11,344 nt of DNA from Berkiella sp964502705 (GCA_964502705.1 CAZCXZ010000110.1:1-11344), one strand, 5' to 3'. Positions 1-7,626 are shown, counted from the first letter of the stretch. Program-made: numbers and translations. Notes: a model not told the origin generated them from the sequence alone.

Positions 1-793
1 GAGTATGTGACGGAAAATTTTTACGTATCTGCTTCATTTTGGCGAGATCGATCTCAGCCATAACTAACCCAGCATTTTCGGGCAGACAAGCAAGCACATC
101 ACCCCAGGGACCCACAATCATTGAATGTCCATAAGTACGATGACCACTCAAGCGTATAGCGGATTGATTAGGCGCAACGATATAACACAGATTTTCAATG
201 GCTCTGGCTTTTAACAATACTTCCCAATGCACTTTGCCGGTATTGTAAGTAAATGCTGAAGGCACAACGATAATATCTGCCCCTTTTAACATCAGTAGAC
301 GAAAGAGCTCAGGGAATCGTAAATCATAACATATCGCTACCCCCACTTTACCAAATGGCGTATTCACTATGGTGACTGATTTGCCACCACTGATTCGTTC
401 GGATTCATTGTAGGATTCACCACTAGCTACCGTGACATCAAATAAATGGATCTTGTTATATTGAGCTTGGCATTCGCCTTGATCATCCCAAATAAGGCAG
501 CTAGAAAATATTTTATTTTTTGTCGTGCTTTCAAGCGGTAGGGTGCCACCCACTACCCAAATTTTATTTTTTTTTGCAGCGTTCGCCAATGCTTTTTGAA
601 TAGGACCGTCTAAATAGCGTTCTGTAATGATGCGCTTTTCTTCGGGCGTTAATAATAGCGAGACAAATTCTTCAGGCAAAACAGCCATTTTCGCACCAGC
701 AAGCGCTGCTTGTTCAATACTGTCACAAGCCATAGCTATATTTTGCTTTATATCACTTGTCGAGGCCATTTGAACTGCGGCGATCAATGTCAT
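1..793 (-). CDS. Nitrilase-superfamily carbon-nitrogen hydrolase (Nit1/omega-amidase-like), C-terminus cut by window edge
   Basis: An open frame runs from ATG at 793 to the window edge with no stop, giving 264 residues; the family is usually about 270-285, so only a short C-terminal piece is missing. The Glu-Lys-Cys triad of the superfamily is visible: E41 in LPEEF, K114 in YNKIHLFD and C155 in VAICYDLRFPELFR. The last motif is typical of the Nit1 branch, whose members hydrolyse deaminated glutathione or act as omega-amidases; the exact substrate here is inferred. No signal peptide is seen, so it is probably cytosolic. ATG 793 lies 4 nt after the yhdP stop. An AGAGG Shine-Dalgarno inside the yhdP 3' end precedes it, so it is probably translated from the mre-rng-yhdP transcript. 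A nitrilase gene after yhdP is a known neighbourhood in Pseudomonas-like genomes. The frame contains a run of nine A (positions 567-575). Confidence 0.9.
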   Translation of the reverse strand, partial: MTLIAAVQMASTSDIKQNIAMACDSIEQAALAGAKMAVLPEEFVSLLLTPEEKRIITERYLDGPIQKALANAAKKNKIWVVGGTLPLESTTKNKIFSSCLIWDDQGECQAQYNKIHLFDVTVASGESYNESERISGGKSVTIVNTPFGKVGVAICYDLRFPELFRLLMLKGADIIVVPSAFTYNTGKVHWEVLLKARAIENLCYIVAPNQSAIRLSGHRTYGHSMIVGPWGDVLACLPENAGLVMAEIDLAKMKQIRKNFPSHT

Positions 794-797
794 GTTA

Positions 798-3700
798 TTA
801 ACCTCTGTTAGGAGTTGACACAATAGGGACTTCTTTAACGAGTGGCGTTTGCCATGAACCAAGGATCTGGTAGCGGAAACGATTAATTTCTTGAATTTTA
901 TTACCAAACATTCTGTCAACAACCCAAACTGCGGCACCGATGGCAGGATTTGCAGATGCGATGGCTGCAGCGACGGGTAAACTACCCGTTACATCTGGCA
1001 TGACAACCATTTCACCACTTAAACCCTGACTGATAAGGTCTGCTTGGCCAAAAGCTTCTATTTTTGCCGATGGTCCATTTAATGTGATTTTGTTTGAACT
1101 GACTTTGCCTTTACCAAATTGAAACTTCGCATTCAGCTCATCAAATGCGAAACCGCTTTTGGTAACATCACCAAAATCCAGTTTGAGTCGACGTTTTACA
1201 TTATCTAGATTCAACAAACTCAAAATCCGGCCAAGACCCGGATTTACACCTTGAACATAGCCTTGGTGTAAAGACAAAGCTGCATGACCACCCAATGAGG
1301 CATAATCGATTTTAGCAGGTGTCCCTTCCCACTCCAGGGTAAACTCAACCGTACCACTAGCGCCTTTAAGGGTTCCTTCTTTACCTAGTGCAAGCAGTGT
1401 ATCGCCAATATTTTCAGTGGTCACTGTGCCATGTGCGCTAACTTTTTTATCGGCTAAATAACTCCATTCGCCCGTTAGCTCAATTGTGGTCTCTTTGATC
1501 TTGGCCTTCACTGGATTGAAATCGTAACCACGCGGTGATGGGATCAAACGCACTTGGATATCAGAGAAGAATTTCTTATCGATATTAAAATCTTTGATTT
1601 TAATATCGATCGGCTGTTTCTTCTGCGTTTGCTCTTGGTCTTTCCAAAAATTGGAAGTCTCATTATTACTAGTGAGGCTTAGTTTTTGTAAATCTATGCG
1701 AATATCCTGTGATTCATCTTGAGGAAGAATGAGATGCCCTTTAAGTGATGAGCCATCAAATACCACATTCCAGTGTTTAAAGTTTCTTTCCCACTGCGCT
1801 TCAAGTCCCACATTTGTAAAATCTTCACCAAGCATTTTTAAACTGGCAATTTTTAATTCGATCAGTGGCTCTAACACAGGTTTGTCGGTCGGTAGACCAA
1901 CGCCGGTTTTTTTAGCGAATTCTTGCCACTTTTCAACATCCAATTCAGACAAGTCACCATCGAGTAATAAAATGCCATCTTCTCGATGTTTAGCTAAGCG
2001 GTTTTCCCCTATATGGATGTGGCCACCCATGGGTCGCCAATCGGGTGTTTGGCGAAGCATGCTATAGGCCGCATTTAAGCTATCACCATATTTTAATGAA
2101 ATTCGCGTCAGATCGTTCTGATCAAAATGGATTTTACATTCACTAACCCGTAATTCGTTTGCTTGCTTTGCTAAAGGTAAGGGCGCATCAACGGTAATAC
2201 CAACCAGGTTTGTACTAATATTGAGATCCACTTGCTTGGCATGTTGACCACTGTTTACGATGAGTTCTGCTTGATAGTCGGTATCGCCTGTTACCTGCTT
2301 TACATCAGACGCCTTAAGCCAACTTAATAATCTATCTGAAACTAATTTTCCATTTGCATTCACCTTTAATTCAGATCCCTCAGGCGTTAACATGCTGTTA
2401 ACACGGAATTCTGCAGGTGACTCGAACAAATATCCGGCTAATTTTGGCGCTTTTACGCCATTTTCAGTAAAAGTCACTTCACCTGAGACATGAGGGATGT
2501 TGAGATTCCATTCGGGCACACCAACAATACCCTCTTGAAGTGCAATCACGCCTCTGACTTTAACGTCGTCCTGAGATTCCGCACTTAAAGGTATATCAAG
2601 GCCTAACGATAAATTCATATTGCCTTCTAAGGTCAGTACTGCTAGCTCTTTACCTAGCGTGTCCTTAAGCGGACTTTTATGAATCACTTTAAGACCGTTT
2701 TCTAAGGTGCTATTAATTTTTGTATCAATTCTGAGTGCGGGTAATGGATTAAACAGATCAGGAATAACGGCATCGGCTTTAACAAGCTCACCGCCCTCAA
2801 TCAAAGCATGCTCGGCATGAATATAGAGTGCACGATTTCGAAATAGTAAGCTGGCAGTCATGTCGCTTAATGCCGGCCATCCCTGGGTATAATCTAAGCT
2901 GGTTTTTGAAAGTTGCGTGTGAACTTCAAAAATCCCTTCTTGCTTATCAAACGGAAATTCACTTAGTTCTCCCCGTAACAAGATCGATGTTTCATCGACA
3001 CTACCCAATTTTATTGCTTGATTAAGCCATTCCAACAAATCAATATCCATAGTAATAGGAAGCAGATCCAGCGCAGCTTGGGTTTGCATTTCACCAACAT
3101 GCCATTGCATTTCTACGCGAGGTAGTTTGTTCTCACCCGTAAAATCGGTAACCAGCGAACCTTCAATAGGCGTATCGCCCAATTTAGCGGTCACTTCATC
3201 TGCCACAATGCGCAAAGCATTGTTTTCATGGGACCATCGTATGTTGGCTGCAACCTCAGTTAAAGGGATCACTTGGCTAAACCAAGCAGGATAATGGATA
3301 TTAAAACGAGGACTCATAAGCTGTAATGAACCACGACCATCTTGATAGGTCAGTGCACCTGTCAGCCCTGCTATACCACCCTCTTTGGGCTTGAAGAGCC
3401 CAATGTCGTTAAAGACCAACTCAACTTGCTTCGGTTTCATTGTCTCATCGAATGTCATATTGAGATATTCAATTTCACCTTTAGTATCAAAAGGTGCGAC
3501 TTTATTTGTGAATAGATGAGCAAAATCATGTAATGGCTTTAAAGGTAAGTGACGTGCTTTCAACTCCCAACAATTCGCATCTTCACAAGACTGGTTATAG
3601 AGTGCAAACCGCGTATGCTGAATCTCATCCCAATAGCCACGTTCTGCGATAATTTCCCATTTTGAATGGTGACGTCTCACATGAAAAAGACCACCTACTT

Positions 3701-4532
3701 TATCAAAGTTAAGCAATTTATTTTCATGCGTTGTTAAATTGAGATCAGTGAAAGCCACATCAGCATTTAGCTGGATATCGTCTTCTTTTAACTTGAGCCA
3801 CGTTTTCATATCAACGTAACCATCTATTTTCGAAAACGGCAAATTAAGTGGGTAAATTGTCGCAATAGACTGCAATTCTGCTCCTACCCAGTGCACATAG
3901 CCTTTAATCGGCGCATGACCTAATAAAGGCACATTGAATCTTGCATCGACCGTTGCACCTTTTTTACCAACCACATCGGCATGTAGATTAGCCCTCACAT
4001 GATTACCGATGGTCGCTTTCAGGTTAACATTTTGTAGCGATAGCGTGTGTTCGTCTCTGGTCACTTGTAAATTGCAATGGATAAATCGTAAATGATCAAT
4101 CGGGATGATTTTACCTTCGCTATTGAGATCATAGTAAAGGTCAGGAAGCTCTTTAAGCACTATTTTATCATTAACACGATAATCAATAGAGAAGTCAGCA
4201 CCATCTATCACTGCCTCTTTGAGCGCAAAACGCCCTAGCAACAGGTGCCGTATACTCAGAACCAATTTCACTTTATCAATATGTATGGACTGCGCAGCAT
4301 GATGTGATTGTTTGATATCCACATTCGATAAGACCATTGCCGGATAGAGACCTTCCCAGGCAAACGTTGTCGATTCAGTCGTCACAGGATAGGGTAACTT
4401 CGATTGCAATAAGCTATTAAAAGATTCTACTGAAGGCGTGTAAAGCGGTAACAGCGCTCTTAATAGGGTAAGTGTTAATGCTGTGCCGATACAAAACCAG
4501 CCTATAAATCGATAGAGCCGGTAACTTGTCAC
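798..4532 (-). CDS. yhdP: YhdP family AsmA-like envelope phospholipid-transport protein
   Basis: This encodes 1244 residues, close to the roughly 1266 of E. coli YhdP. A single N-terminal membrane helix (about residues 8-30, rich in Leu and Thr) would anchor it in the inner membrane. The long periplasmic remainder alternates short hydrophobic and polar stretches, as in beta-groove AsmA-like proteins. The C-terminal AsmA-like part (about 1080-1235) carries the conserved stretches QGVNPGLGRILSLLNLD and DVTGSLPVAAA. In E. coli, YhdP acts with TamB and YdbH in moving phospholipids towards the outer membrane; the same role is inferred here. The start is GTG at 4532, inside the ATGTGA that ends rng, giving a 4-bp overlap that implies translational coupling. 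An ATG at 4534 is followed immediately by TGA and cannot be the start. A perfect inverted repeat lies at codons 975-985. Confidence 0.93.
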   Translation of the reverse strand: MTSYRLYRFIGWFCIGTALTLTLLRALLPLYTPSVESFNSLLQSKLPYPVTTESTTFAWEGLYPAMVLSNVDIKQSHHAAQSIHIDKVKLVLSIRHLLLGRFALKEAVIDGADFSIDYRVNDKIVLKELPDLYYDLNSEGKIIPIDHLRFIHCNLQVTRDEHTLSLQNVNLKATIGNHVRANLHADVVGKKGATVDARFNVPLLGHAPIKGYVHWVGAELQSIATIYPLNLPFSKIDGYVDMKTWLKLKEDDIQLNADVAFTDLNLTTHENKLLNFDKVGGLFHVRRHHSKWEIIAERGYWDEIQHTRFALYNQSCEDANCWELKARHLPLKPLHDFAHLFTNKVAPFDTKGEIEYLNMTFDETMKPKQVELVFNDIGLFKPKEGGIAGLTGALTYQDGRGSLQLMSPRFNIHYPAWFSQVIPLTEVAANIRWSHENNALRIVADEVTAKLGDTPIEGSLVTDFTGENKLPRVEMQWHVGEMQTQAALDLLPITMDIDLLEWLNQAIKLGSVDETSILLRGELSEFPFDKQEGIFEVHTQLSKTSLDYTQGWPALSDMTASLLFRNRALYIHAEHALIEGGELVKADAVIPDLFNPLPALRIDTKINSTLENGLKVIHKSPLKDTLGKELAVLTLEGNMNLSLGLDIPLSAESQDDVKVRGVIALQEGIVGVPEWNLNIPHVSGEVTFTENGVKAPKLAGYLFESPAEFRVNSMLTPEGSELKVNANGKLVSDRLLSWLKASDVKQVTGDTDYQAELIVNSGQHAKQVDLNISTNLVGITVDAPLPLAKQANELRVSECKIHFDQNDLTRISLKYGDSLNAAYSMLRQTPDWRPMGGHIHIGENRLAKHREDGILLLDGDLSELDVEKWQEFAKKTGVGLPTDKPVLEPLIELKIASLKMLGEDFTNVGLEAQWERNFKHWNVVFDGSSLKGHLILPQDESQDIRIDLQKLSLTSNNETSNFWKDQEQTQKKQPIDIKIKDFNIDKKFFSDIQVRLIPSPRGYDFNPVKAKIKETTIELTGEWSYLADKKVSAHGTVTTENIGDTLLALGKEGTLKGASGTVEFTLEWEGTPAKIDYASLGGHAALSLHQGYVQGVNPGLGRILSLLNLDNVKRRLKLDFGDVTKSGFAFDELNAKFQFGKGKVSSNKITLNGPSAKIEAFGQADLISQGLSGEMVVMPDVTGSLPVAAAIASANPAIGAAVWVVDRMFGNKIQEINRFRYQILGSWQTPLVKEVPIVSTPNRG
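1578..1610. repeat. Perfect 15-bp inverted repeat with 3-nt loop inside yhdP
   Basis: The left arm ATCGATATTAAAATC (1578-1592) and right arm GATTTTAATATCGAT (1596-1610) are exact reverse complements separated by TTT. The 33 nt coincide exactly with eleven yhdP codons (residues 975-985, IDIKIKDFNID), and the loop is the AAA codon for K980. The transcript could form a 15-bp AU-rich hairpin. No T tract follows on the minus strand, so it does not look like an intrinsic terminator. Confidence 0.9.
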
Positions 4533-5982
4533 ATTAACACCACATCGAATAATTCCTGGGTATAAAGGCTCTCAACCTGGAAAGTGATCGATTTACTAAT
4601 TTCCAACTCAAGTTGTGCCACGCTAGCAGATTCTTCATCGAGCATTCTATCAACCACTTCTTGTGATGCTAACACTAAATAGCTTTTGGCATCATATGCT
4701 CTGGCTGCGCGTAATACTTCACGAAAAATTTCATTACAAACAGTTTCGGTAGTTTTAATGGTCCCTCGACCTGCACAAACAGAACACGTTTCGCATAGTA
4801 CATGCTCTAAACTTTCTCGCGTTCGCTTGCGTGTCATTTCAACTAAACCCAGTGATGAAACTTCGCTGATGCTGTTTTTAGTGTGATCTCGGGCTAAGGC
4901 TTTTTCCAAGGCTCGTAAAACTTGTCGTTTANNNNNNNNNNGATAATGATGCCCCCCAGATTACGCACCCTTAATTGTCTAGCAATCGACGTGGCTGCTT
5001 CTAAGTTGGTTTTAAATATGGTCTCTTCCAGATTGCGACTTCCAACAAATGCGCCCGTGTTAACATCAATTGTGGTCATGGCTTCGGTTTGATCAATGAT
5101 CAAATGACCACCCGACTTAAGTTGTACTTTGCGGTGCAATGATTTTTGAATTTCTTCTTCGATGCCATATAAATCAAATAACGGACGTTCACCGTTATAA
5201 AATTCTACCTTGCCAGTCATCGTAGGCACAAAATCATCAATGAAGGATTTGGCGCGATCAAAACAACTTAAATCATCGATGCGCACTCTTTCGGTTTGGG
5301 TAGTGATGTAATCACGCAAGGCACGCAAAAATAAGGGCAAATCTTCGTGGATAATCATACCGCTTTCGGCAGATTTCATCTTGCGCTGGATGGATTCCCA
5401 CAATTTCGATAAATAGATCTGGTTCGATTTAAGTTCTGGCTCAAGCGCACCTTCGGCTGCTGTTCGAATGATATAACCACCCTCAGCTTCTTCTGGCAGA
5501 ATTTGTTCAATACAGCTTTTAAGACGTTCACGCTCTGTATCATCTTCTATACGTTGCGAGACACCGATGTGGTTCATCTCTGGCATAAAGACCAAATAGC
5601 GTGAAGGCAATGATATACGCGTTGTTAATCTAGCCCCTTTAGAGCCAATGGGATCTTTGATCACTTGCACAGCGATCGCTTGCCCTTCACGTAGTAGCTC
5701 GGTAATGGATTCTTCTGAATTCGTGTTTTCTGCTGGCTGAAGATATTCTTCACTTTCAGAAACCATATCCGAGGCATGTAAAAAGGCAGCACGCGGAAGG
5801 CCCATTTCCACAAACGCCGCTTGCATACCAGGCAAAACGCGTGCAACTGTTCCCATATAGATATTGCCAACCAACCCTCTTCTGTTAGTTCGCTCAACTA
5901 ATATTTCTTGCAATACGCCGTTCTCAACGATGGCGACCCGTGTTTCGCGAGGGCTGACATTGATGAGAATTTCTTCAGACAC
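4529..5982 (-). CDS. rng: Ribonuclease G, reading frame interrupted only by an assembly gap
   Basis: RNase G is an endoribonuclease that trims the 5' end of 16S rRNA and cleaves some mRNAs. The protein matches E. coli RNase G along its length. An S1-like RNA-binding region covers about residues 38-125. Mg-binding D306 and N308 lie in TTIDVNTG, with the spacing of D303 and N305 in RNase E. After the gap come VEMTRKRTRES and the Cys cluster CETCSVCAGRG, matching the zinc-link region. The frame reads GGIII just before the 10-N run and resumes as KRQVLRALEKAL in another frame. By alignment about 12 residues, including the catalytic IDFIDM segment, are hidden, and restoring them gives about 492 residues against 489 in E. 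coli. The apparent frameshift is therefore an artefact of gap size. The start is GTG 5982, 7 nt after a strong GAGGAGG; an ATG at 5987 is out of frame. The end overlaps yhdP by 4 bp. Confidence 0.93.
4932..4941. other. Assembly gap (10 N) within rng
   Basis: Ten undetermined bases. RNase G alignment across the gap predicts twelve missing codons, of which the last base (T at 4931) is present. The true gap should therefore be about 35 nt and must be 2 modulo 3 for an intact frame. The placeholder of 10 causes the false frameshift. Confidence 0.95.
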
Positions 5983-5989
5983 GGCATAG

Positions 5990-5996
5990 CCTCCTC
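5990..5996 (-). promoter_or_regulatory. Shine-Dalgarno of rng, fixing the GTG start
   Basis: GAGGAGG on the minus strand sits 7 nt upstream of GTG 5982. It is the strongest ribosome binding site in the minus-strand cluster and decides the GTG over the out-of-frame ATG at 5987. A strong site right after the 68-bp mreD-rng spacer suggests that rng is loaded independently of mreD translation. Confidence 0.8.
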
Positions 5997-6012
5997 AATA
6001 GATTTTCATTCT

Positions 6013-6018
6013 ATTATA
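6013..6018 (-). promoter_or_regulatory. Possible internal -10 box (TATAAT) upstream of rng
   Basis: A consensus TATAAT on the minus strand lies in the mreD-rng spacer, about 30 nt before the rng start. The hexamer 17 nt further upstream (CCCCTA) does not resemble a -35 and no TG extension precedes the box. It may be a weak internal promoter or a chance match in AT-rich sequence. Confidence 0.3.
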
Positions 6019-6050
6019 CGGGAGGAAAGCCCTTTTAGGGGAAATTTTAG

Positions 6051-6527
6051 TTAAATGCGTCGCGTTGAATAAGCTGGGATGGTAAATATTTTACTCACGC
6101 TTTGCGCGAAAAAGAAAAACACTGGCCAAATCAAGCAACTGGTTAATGATCCCATCCAGTAATACAAGGTTTGTGGGTTTTGACCATCCANNNNNNNNNN
6201 AAGCAAGAACACTTTACCGATTTGCTGCCAAAAGGGTCTTATTAGAAATTTCGGTCTTAGCGTTAGTGTTATGTAACTAACAAGAGACAATATTAGCGCT
6301 TGTTCACCTAAATGGGTTCCTAAGAGCACATCCAGCAACAGCCCCATAAACCAAGCAACAATTGGGTTGAACAGTGTTGGTTGGCTTAGCTGGCAAAAAA
6401 TGACAAACATCAGTAACCACAGTGGTCGGTACCATTCAGCTGCTTGCACTAAAGGCAACGAGGTTAATACACCACAAATATAAAAACCGAATATGAGAAA
6501 TGACCACCATTTGAGCACACGTCCCAT
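6051..6527 (-). CDS. mreD: Rod shape-determining protein MreD, with assembly gap
   Basis: MreD is a small polytopic inner-membrane protein of the elongasome and works with MreB, MreC, RodA and PBP2. The visible protein is very hydrophobic with several predicted membrane segments. It carries MreD-like features: FNPIVAWFMGLLLDVLLGTHLGEQ (shown here by its key residues G62, D66 and G70-LGE) in the second to third helix region, and WQQ followed by a hydrophobic helix. The C-terminal LIWPVFFFF matches the ILWPWIFLL region of E. coli MreD. ATG 6527 follows the mreC stop directly (TAAATG), with a GAGGAA Shine-Dalgarno in the last mreC codons. As given it has 158 residues including four undefined. 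Comparison with E. coli suggests about 10 more residues of a membrane helix are lost in the gap, so the real length is probably near 168. Confidence 0.9.
   Translation of the reverse strand: MGRVLKWWSFLIFGFYICGVLTSLPLVQAAEWYRPLWLLMFVIFCQLSQPTLFNPIVAWFMGLLLDVLLGTHLGEQALILSLVSYITLTLRPKFLIRPFWQQIGKVFLLXXXXDGQNPQTLYYWMGSLTSCLIWPVFFFFAQSVSKIFTIPAYSTRRI
6191..6200. other. Assembly gap (10 N) within mreD
   Basis: Ten undetermined bases between the codons for VFLL and DGQNPQ. The frame is preserved with 10 N, so the true length must be 1 modulo 3. Spacing from WQQ to the conserved WP in E. coli MreD suggests about 40 nt (inferred from one remembered homologue). Confidence 0.9.
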
Positions 6528-7607
6528 TTATTCTTCCTCGCTATCATATTCAGGACCAGGCTCTTGGTCGGGATTAAAAGCTGCCACTGGATCATTCGTT
6601 GGTGCTAAGGCAACTGCTGCAGGCTTAACCAGTTCTGGTTTCGCGGGCGTTGTTGTTTCTGGCAACGTATAAGGCGCTGGTAATGATGAGGTTTTTGGTA
6701 AGCTCTCAACTGCTGCAATCGTTTGCGTAGGCTGTGTTTCGGGCGCTTTTAACGCAACGGCAACGGTAGAATCAGTTGAAGGAACGTAATCTCGTTTAAC
6801 AAACAATACATGACGTAGTTGGCTTAGCTTTGCGCTGGGTCTAACACCAATTAACGTAAACCGGGTACTGGGGTCATGTTGAATAGACGTGATCACACCC
6901 ACTGGAAATCCTGCTGGAAATTTTCCACCTAAACCGGAAGTGACCAGTTGATCGCCTTCTACAAAATCCGCTGTGCGGGGCACATAATTTAAACGTAATT
7001 CAGAGCCAAATCCGCTGCCAGTGGCGATTGCTCGTTCACCACTGCGAACCGATTGTACGGGCACTGCAAAGCCTTTGTCGGTCAGTAGCAAGACCCGCGA
7101 AGTTTTATCATTTAGGGCCAATACCACGCCGACTAAACCTTGCTTATCAATCACCGGTTGGCCGAGCTCAATGGCATCTTGTTTGCCTTTATTTAAAACG
7201 ATTTGCTGGCTAAATGGATCGGCATCGATATGAATGAGCCGTGCTTCTGAAAAGGAATCTTTTTCTTTACCAACCGTTTGCAGCAATTTACGCAGTTCTT
7301 GGTTTTCAGCTTCTAGCGCTTGCAGTTTTTGCACTTGCGCATGCAGTTGAATTTGTTCCTGCTGTAAGTTGCCATTTTCAGCTAATAAATTGAGACGTTC
7401 ACTAAAAAAGAGTTGGCATTGTTCAATGGCTCGAATGGGCAAATCAACGGTATATTGAATAGGCCAAACGGCACGAACCAGTAACTGCTCAACCGAAGAC
7501 AAACTGTTATGCCATCGGTTAGCAGCAACTAACATGACAACGGAAGCCATGAGGGGTGCTATTAAATACCACCCACTCGGACGCGTTTGTTTGAATGTTA
7601 GTTGAAT
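6528..7607 (-). CDS. mreC: Rod shape-determining protein MreC, probable AUU start
   Basis: MreC is a bitopic periplasmic scaffold linking MreB to PBP2 and RodA. The order is typical: a short cytoplasmic tip, one membrane helix, a Leu/Gln/Glu-rich coiled coil (about residues 60-115 from AUU), then the beta domain with GLVGVV and TSGLGGKFPAGFPVGVI. A Pro/Ala/Thr-rich tail of roughly 85 residues follows and ends in DSEEE. The first ATG (7550, 340 residues) has no Shine-Dalgarno and would begin in the middle of the membrane helix. The frame stays open upstream and encodes IQLTFKQTRPSGWYLIAPL, which aligns with the E. coli N-terminus MKPIFSRGPS. No ATG, GTG, TTG or CTG exists in that stretch. The codon at the expected start is ATT (7607), 8 nt after GGAG, giving 359 residues against 367 in E. 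coli. A point error in an ATG is the alternative. The stop abuts the mreD ATG. Confidence 0.85.
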   Translation of the reverse strand: MQLTFKQTRPSGWYLIAPLMASVVMLVAANRWHNSLSSVEQLLVRAVWPIQYTVDLPIRAIEQCQLFFSERLNLLAENGNLQQEQIQLHAQVQKLQALEAENQELRKLLQTVGKEKDSFSEARLIHIDADPFSQQIVLNKGKQDAIELGQPVIDKQGLVGVVLALNDKTSRVLLLTDKGFAVPVQSVRSGERAIATGSGFGSELRLNYVPRTADFVEGDQLVTSGLGGKFPAGFPVGVITSIQHDPSTRFTLIGVRPSAKLSQLRHVLFVKRDYVPSTDSTVAVALKAPETQPTQTIAAVESLPKTSSLPAPYTLPETTTPAKPELVKPAAVALAPTNDPVAAFNPDQEPGPEYDSEEE

Positions 7608-7621
7608 AATATTCTCTCCCT
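7605..7621 (-). promoter_or_regulatory. Ribosome binding site and ATT initiation codon of mreC
   Basis: AGGGAGAG (7621-7614) is followed by AATATTATTCAA. ATT at 7607 is 8 nt from GGAG; the preceding in-frame ATT at 7610 is 5 nt from it. The site lies just after the mreB stop (7627). The placement of this Shine-Dalgarno 57 nt before the first ATG supports initiation here and not at 7550. Confidence 0.65.
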
Positions 7622-7626
7622 GAGAA

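Noticed and set aside
973..989. 7-bp inverted repeat ACGGGTA/TACCCGT near the yhdP 3' end
   Set aside because: It encodes part of the conserved VTGSLPV motif and has no terminator-like T run.
1729..2067. 112-codon plus-strand open frame opposite yhdP
   Set aside because: Antisense shadow; composition is Ser/Pro-rich as expected from reverse reading, with no supporting signals.
3385..3403. 7-bp GC-containing inverted repeat (TTGGGCT/AGCCCAA) in yhdP
   Set aside because: Short, with no T tract and inside coding sequence; this is within chance expectation for a 3.7-kb gene.
4529..4909. Separate 126-codon gene on the minus strand
   Set aside because: It is the C-terminal part of RNase G; its apparent start is an internal TTG (Leu) and the break is due to the 10-N gap.
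5088..5104. TTTGATCA-A-TGATCAAA palindrome in rng
   Set aside because: It falls on the strongly conserved LIIDQTE codons of RNase G, so protein conservation accounts for it.
6027..6041. Small CCCT/AGGG hairpin between mreD and rng as a terminator
   Set aside because: The stem is only about 4 bp with no T tract on the minus strand.
6033..6043. TTTTAGGGGAA shared with the opposite strand of the mreB-gatC region near 8741-8751
   Set aside because: An 11-nt match in AT-rich spacers in opposite orientation relative to the operon, with no further flanking identity; treated as coincidence.
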